Shown here: positions 7,338-8,111 of the stretch, piece by piece
Layout: the number at the start of each line of letters is the position of its first letter
Position numbering within the stretch: the stretch's first letter is position 1
Assembly (NCBI GenBank): GCA_026982275.1
Contig: JALSHK010000486.1
Span: 1-8,111, forward strand
Source of the DNA: Paracoccaceae bacterium
GTDB taxonomy: Bacteria; Pseudomonadota; Alphaproteobacteria; Rhodobacterales; Rhodobacteraceae
Direction: 5' to 3'
DNA length: 8,111 nucleotides
Notes under the pieces: model-generated
Told to the model about the DNA's origin: nothing
Seen by the model: only the letters and a program-made list of their open reading frames with translations
Database searches by the model: none
Made by a program: the position numbers and the translations under genes

Positions 7338-7613
7338 TCATTGACGCTTCTCGATAATATGGTCTTCTCTTTTTAACCGGCCAATAATGCCGGGATGAAT
7401 GGCCCAAAGAGAATTTAATATAACCCCCTCATCTAGGCTACGCATCAAATCAAACGTCGTTTCATAATAGTGGCAAATCACCGGCGTGGGGAAATAATCT
7501 TCCGCCGATAGCATGGCCGACAGATATTTTTCGCCCTTGATCAGCCAATGCCCCTCACCATCGCTGATCAATACGATGGCTTCATCGGGCGAATTTTCCG
7601 GTTTTTCCATCAT
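7338..7613 (-). CDS. Hypothetical small protein, translationally coupled upstream of vgrG
   Basis: I do not recognise this 91-aa protein. It is soluble, with no signal peptide or membrane segment, and begins MMEKPENSPDEAIVLIS. The core mixes hydrophobic and acidic residues: GEGHWLIKGEKYL at 20-32, then an aromatic stretch with CHYYETTFDLM at 47-57, and a basic C-terminus ending IIEKRQ. Its ATG overlaps the stop of the Asp-rich gene as ATGA, and GGGGGAT lies just upstream, so it is coupled to that gene. A second in-frame ATG directly follows (7610) and could equally start it. Two 60-nt lines of this gene counted by hand have 25 and 26 G+C, against 39 for a line inside tssL, so the composition is AT-richer than the operon's structural genes. 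Options are a chaperone, adaptor, immunity or regulatory protein; nothing in the sequence chooses between them. vgrG follows after 36 nt. Confidence 0.75.
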   Translation of the reverse strand: MMEKPENSPDEAIVLISDGEGHWLIKGEKYLSAMLSAEDYFPTPVICHYYETTFDLMRSLDEGVILNSLWAIHPGIIGRLKREDHIIEKRQ

Positions 7614-8110
7614 AAATCCCCCAGCAGGGCCGCAAGATCGGCGTCCAGATCATCGTCATCGTCTTCGTCATCATCCCCAAAGCCGGCGAGCAAATCATCC
7701 AGATCATCGCCGTCATCAGCATCCAGATCCAGATCGTTATCAGCATCCAGATCCAGATCAAGATCAAGATCGCCATCAGCATCAAGATCCAGATCCAGAT
7801 CGTTATCTGCATCAAGATCCAGATCGTCATCAGCATCCATGTCCAGATCCAGATCATCACCCGGACCATCCTCCAGGCCTGCGCCTTCCCCGGCTACAGG
7901 CACCGCTTGCGCCAGCGGTTTTTCAGGCTTGATCTTGCTGGAAATCCCGACACCGGTGCGGGCTTGCAGCTTGCCGCTTTTCATTTCCCTGGCGGCATCC
8001 CCCGCCCATATCCCCAGCAGCTCGCCCCCGCCCACCGCCTGGAACGAGCCAAGCTTGACCATATTTTGCCCCTGCACCGAAATCACCGGCATAAAGCCGC
8101 GCGCAATCAC
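7610..8110 (-). CDS. Unrecognised protein with Asp-rich repetitive C-terminal tail (5' end outside window)
   Basis: Only the last 166 codons are visible. The GTG at 8110 is at the window edge and is unlikely to be the true start, because the frame begins abruptly in what reads as the middle of a folded domain (IARGFMPVISVQGQNMVKLG, then SFQAVGGGELLGIWAG). Residues 1-45 look structured, 46-80 look like a linker, and 81-166 contain 43 Asp in 86 residues with no Lys or Arg. The tail is built from D-L dipeptides in units of the form D/N/G-(DL)2-4-DAD, and ends with DDLLAGF, a D/E run, and LAALLGDL. The segment ARGF.PV...GQN...LGSFQ weakly recalls the TssC sheath region with the pattern GF.PL...KG......F..QS; I treat a sheath-related origin as a hypothesis. 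The stop overlaps the next start (ATGA). The gene clearly belongs to the T6SS operon, but its role is unknown. Confidence 0.8.
   Translation of the reverse strand: MIARGFMPVISVQGQNMVKLGSFQAVGGGELLGIWAGDAAREMKSGKLQARTGVGISSKIKPEKPLAQAVPVAGEGAGLEDGPGDDLDLDMDADDDLDLDADNDLDLDLDADGDLDLDLDLDADNDLDLDADDGDDLDDLLAGFGDDDEDDDDDLDADLAALLGDL
7717..7854 (-). repeat. Hexanucleotide-based coding repeat array (Asp-Leu tract)
   Basis: Read on the plus strand, five units start with CAGCATC or CTGCATC at 7717, 7741, 7777, 7807 and 7831. The first four have lengths of 24, 36, 30 and 24 nt; the last is about 24 nt. Units differ by whole copies of a 6-nt module, CCAGAT or CAAGAT, each coding for one Asp-Leu dipeptide. 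All length differences are multiples of 6, so the reading frame is kept. This pattern is what replication slippage would give. Confidence 0.85.
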
Positions 8111-8111
8111 A

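Noticed and set aside
7717..7854. CRISPR-like array
   Set aside because: Units are 24-36 nt with no unique spacers, are made of a 6-nt module, and stay in frame within a coding sequence.
7690..7860. High density of GATC sites as a methylation or replication signal
   Set aside because: GATC arises automatically from the Asp-Leu codons GAT-CTG and GAT-CTT in tandem; nothing else suggests an origin.
7513..7932. Plus-strand frame rich in His, Pro and Asp, and a minus-strand frame rich in Ile, Trp and Met, over the repeat array
   Set aside because: Both are other-frame readings of the Asp-Leu coding repeat; the Asp-rich frame has the operon context and an ATGA overlap with the next gene.

Overview
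The window is a fragment of a type VI secretion system (T6SS) locus. All eight recognised genes lie on the minus strand and are packed as one probable operon, so transcription runs from high to low coordinates. Gaps between genes range from a 4-nt overlap to about 50 nt, and nearly every gene has a clear Shine-Dalgarno sequence. No stretch over 300 bases lacks a gene. I see no RNA genes, insertion sequences, CRISPR arrays or convincing terminators, and no promoter I can defend. The host looks like a proteobacterium. The GC-rich codon use, the TssL with an OmpA domain, and a DUF6931-like gene beside PAAR make me favour an alphaproteobacterium, perhaps Rhodobacterales; this is an inference from style, not a phylogenetic result.

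In transcription order: (1) the 3' end of an unrecognised gene (8110-7610) whose product ends in an extremely Asp-rich repetitive tail, with a short stretch upstream of the tail that faintly recalls part of the TssC sheath protein; (2) a 91-aa protein of unknown function coupled to it by an ATGA overlap (7613-7338), in AT-richer DNA; (3) vgrG/tssI, the spike (7301-5184); (4) a DUF6931-like gene (5170-4562); (5) a stand-alone PAAR tip protein (4511-4215); (6) tagH/fha, an FHA-domain regulator with a long acidic Pro/Ala linker (4207-2816); (7) tssK, the baseplate to membrane-complex adaptor (2779 or 2785 to 1439); (8) tssL with a C-terminal OmpA-like peptidoglycan-binding domain (1425 to beyond base 1), cut by the window edge a few residues before its expected end.

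The genes fall into three working groups: spike and tip (VgrG, PAAR, possibly the DUF6931-like protein as an accessory), baseplate and membrane anchor (TssK, TssL), and post-translational control (TagH, possibly acting through threonines at the TssL N-terminus). VgrG and PAAR carry no toxin extension and no obvious effector is present.

The least explained parts are the Asp-rich tail with its hexanucleotide-based repeat, the small coupled gene next to it, short leucine motifs shared by the Asp-rich tail and the TagH linker, and a C8 tract in tssL at the junction before the OmpA domain.
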